Source: Erythrobacter sp. HKB08
GTDB lineage: Bacteria > Pseudomonadota > Alphaproteobacteria > Sphingomonadales > Sphingomonadaceae
Assembly (NCBI RefSeq): GCF_004114695.1
Contig: NZ_CP035310.1
Coordinates: 2,401,501-2,465,500, forward strand
Length of the DNA: 64,000 nt
Direction of reading: 5' to 3'
Under the pieces are notes generated by a model. It did not search any database. It was given only the letters and a program-made list of their open reading frames with translations, and had not been told where the DNA came from. Made by a program: the position numbers and the translations under genes. Within the stretch, counting starts at the first letter, position 1. The number at the start of each line of letters is the position of its first letter. Positions 62,463-64,000 of this stretch are shown here, piece by piece.

Positions 62463-63206
62463 TCAGCCTTGGTAGAAACTGTAGTCCGGCAAGGAATGAA
62501 ATGCCGACTTCAGCGCATCGCCCCAACTGGACGAAATAGCCTGGAAATACTCGTCGTCATGCGAGATTCGGCGCGTGTGGGTCGGCGCATAATCATCCCG
62601 TTCGATGACCATGAGATCCAGCGGAAGGCCGACCGAAAGGTTCGCCTTGAGCGTGGAATCGAACGACACCATCAGCAGCTTGACCGCATCCTCGAAGCTC
62701 ATGCTGCGATCGTAGCCGCGGATGATGATCGGGCGTCCGTATTTCGTCTCGCCGATCTGGAAGAAGGGCGTGTCGAGGCTCGCTTCGATGAAGTTGCCTT
62801 CGGGGTAGATCATGAAGAGGCGCGGCTCCATCCCGGCGATCTGCCCGGCGAGGATGATGGAGGCGGTGAAGCGGCCCTTGCCGTTGCTACCATTGACCTT
62901 TTGCCGCTCTTCGATGGTGGACTGCAGCAGCTTGCCGATCTCGCTCGCGACCTGGAACATGGTCGGCGCTTCGAGCAGCGAGTTCTGCCGGTCTTCCGGC
63001 GTCTTGGTGCGTTCTTCGAGCTGGCTGATGACGGCCTGCGTGGTGGCAAGGTTGCCCGCCGTCATGACGGCAATCATGCGCTCGCCCGGCACCTGCCAGT
63101 GGAACATCTTGCGGAACACGGAAATGTTGTCGACGCCCGAATTGGTGCGGGTGTCGCTCATCAGGACGAGCCCCTTATCGAGCATCATGCCGACGCAATA
63201 GGTCAT
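62463..63206 (-). CDS. Anbu proteasome-like peptidase
   Basis: A 247-residue Ntn-hydrolase related to HslV and proteasome beta subunits ('ancestral beta subunit'). It starts M-T-Y-C-V-G-M; the threonine after the initiator Met is the expected nucleophile, and S-D-T-R-T-N-S-G-V-D-N near residue 17 and a G-R-F-T-A-S region near 112 fit the family. Anbu forms a ring-like particle whose substrate is not settled. The neighbouring gene upstream is a transglutaminase-like protein, as in the typical Anbu operon with alpha-E and ATP-grasp partners, which would lie beyond the window. Confidence 0.9.
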   Translation of the reverse strand: MTYCVGMMLDKGLVLMSDTRTNSGVDNISVFRKMFHWQVPGERMIAVMTAGNLATTQAVISQLEERTKTPEDRQNSLLEAPTMFQVASEIGKLLQSTIEERQKVNGSNGKGRFTASIILAGQIAGMEPRLFMIYPEGNFIEASLDTPFFQIGETKYGRPIIIRGYDRSMSFEDAVKLLMVSFDSTLKANLSVGLPLDLMVIERDDYAPTHTRRISHDDEYFQAISSSWGDALKSAFHSLPDYSFYQG

Positions 63207-63258
63207 AATCCGCGAAATCTCCGTTGCTGGCGGCAGGAATGCAGCCCGTGCGGGCCTC

Positions 63259-64000
63259 TTACTGATCTATCTGCTGCTGTTCCACTGCGACGTCGACTTC
63301 GAGTTCGTCCGCCGAGCTTCCGAAGCTGATGCCGGTGATCGGCGCCGCGTCGCGATAATCGAGCCCGGTCGCCACCCGGACATAGCGCGGATCGGGGCTG
63401 ATGCCGTTGGAAATATCGAAGCCGACCCAGCCGAGCCCCTCGATATGCGCTTCAGCCCAGGCGTGGGTGGCATGCTGCTCCACCCGGTCGTTCATCATCA
63501 AATAGCCGCTGACATAGCGCGCCGGGATACCCGCGAGCCGCGAAAGGCCGATGAAGATATGCGCATGATCCTGGCACACACCGCGCCCGCGCTCGGCTGC
63601 TTCCTCGCCGGTGGTGGTGACACCGGTTTCGCCGGTCTTGTACTCGACGCTTTCGGCGATCTTGCGCGACAGCTCGTGCAATTGCGGTAGCGGGTCGGCG
63701 CCTTCGAGATCGATCCCTTCGAGCAGCGCCTTCGATGCCGAGCCCGGCTGTGTCAGTTTGGTCTGTCCGCAGAATGCCCAGAGCGGCAGGTGGCCCGAAT
63801 GCTTGCCGATGACGCCTGCCTTGTCCTCGGTATCCACCAGCCCTTCGCAATTCACCGTTACGACGCTGGCACCGGGTTCAACCGCGATCAGGGTCGTGTG
63901 GTTGAAATGCTGGTCGTCGTATTCGAGTTCGAAATGCGCGTTCTCGTAGGTGATCTTCCACTCGACGATCGATTGCCCCTGCGTCTCCTTGGGCGTGAGG
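63259..64000 (-). CDS. Transglutaminase-like protein, C-terminal part
   Basis: The gene runs in from beyond the window end; 247 codons plus stop are visible. The transglutaminase core is G-R-G-V-C-Q-D-H-A-H-I-F (catalytic cysteine), H-A-T-H-A-W-A-E-A (histidine) and G-F-D-I-S-N-G (aspartate), in the correct order and spacing. The visible upstream part (E-W-K-I-T-Y-E-N-A-H-F) is the usual N-terminal beta domain of the bacterial transglutaminase family found beside Anbu. The start codon is outside the window. GTG at 63855 is internal. Likely cotranscribed with the Anbu gene, 52 bases downstream. Confidence 0.9.
   Translation of the reverse strand, partial: LTPKETQGQSIVEWKITYENAHFELEYDDQHFNHTTLIAVEPGASVVTVNCEGLVDTEDKAGVIGKHSGHLPLWAFCGQTKLTQPGSASKALLEGIDLEGADPLPQLHELSRKIAESVEYKTGETGVTTTGEEAAERGRGVCQDHAHIFIGLSRLAGIPARYVSGYLMMNDRVEQHATHAWAEAHIEGLGWVGFDISNGISPDPRYVRVATGLDYRDAAPITGISFGSSADELEVDVAVEQQQIDQ

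Overview
The window is chromosomal DNA from a GC-rich alphaproteobacterium, most likely a sphingomonad of the Erythrobacteraceae (Erythrobacter/Qipengyuania/Altererythrobacter type). The taxonomic call rests on protein style (SciP-like DUF1153, DUF2794, HdaA, PdxA/RsmA/LptD/SurA block, LOV and HWE kinase genes) and on a circularly permuted two-piece tmRNA gene, a hallmark of alphaproteobacteria. No database search was run. Almost all of it is dense housekeeping sequence; I see no insertion sequence, prophage, CRISPR array, tRNA or rRNA.

Layout. 1-50: 5' end of a TauD-like dioxygenase. 258-5078: F1 part of ATP synthase (atpHAGDC) with its terminator; the F0 genes are not here. 5102-11488: single genes (PilZ, SciP-like, HNH, GST, glmU, gph, an acyl-CoA-type SDR behind a palindromic operator, a membrane protein whose start site lies in a hairpin). 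11507-15248: DUF4328, then on the minus strand DUF2794/cysE and hdaA plus a conserved membrane-anchored protein. 15320-17954: purM and a purN fused to a YjbR domain. 17980-21955 (minus): two NTF2-like genes, ndk, a lipoprotein, then pepA-DUF2256-holC. 22056-27694: lptD-surA-pdxA-rsmA, outer-membrane assembly with the same order as in enterobacteria. 27687-31245 (minus): membrane proteins and malate synthase G. 31421-34892: an M20 hydrolase translationally coupled to astA-astB (arginine succinyltransferase pathway). 35258-35767: protein-free, holding the split tmRNA gene ssrA (minus strand, tag ANDNEALALAA) and two copies of a 31-bp hairpin repeat. 35768-39984: mscL, lemA and two TPM genes, Nudix, SDR. 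40040-40553 (minus): two tandem 43-residue paralogous micro-membrane proteins coupled to a PspC gene. 40784-45812: recF, then tesA/ybbA/ybbP-like genes. 45817-47914 (minus): two DUF805 and two RDD membrane proteins that all end in the same Phe-Ser C-terminus. 48030-52759: TonB receptor and typA. 52846-57178: a sensory island with a single-domain response regulator, a CheB-CheR-PAS-HWE histidine kinase and a LOV blue-light photoreceptor. 57301-61681: putP, ggt, a VOC protein and an extensin-like lipoprotein. 61678-64000 (minus): an unusual FixJ-like regulator and the Anbu proteasome-like peptidase with a transglutaminase-like partner running off the end.

The most interesting items not explained by routine annotation are the micro-protein/PspC operon, the hairpin repeats beside ssrA, the LOV/HWE kinase unit, the shared C-terminus of the DUF805/RDD cluster and the PurN-YjbR fusion.
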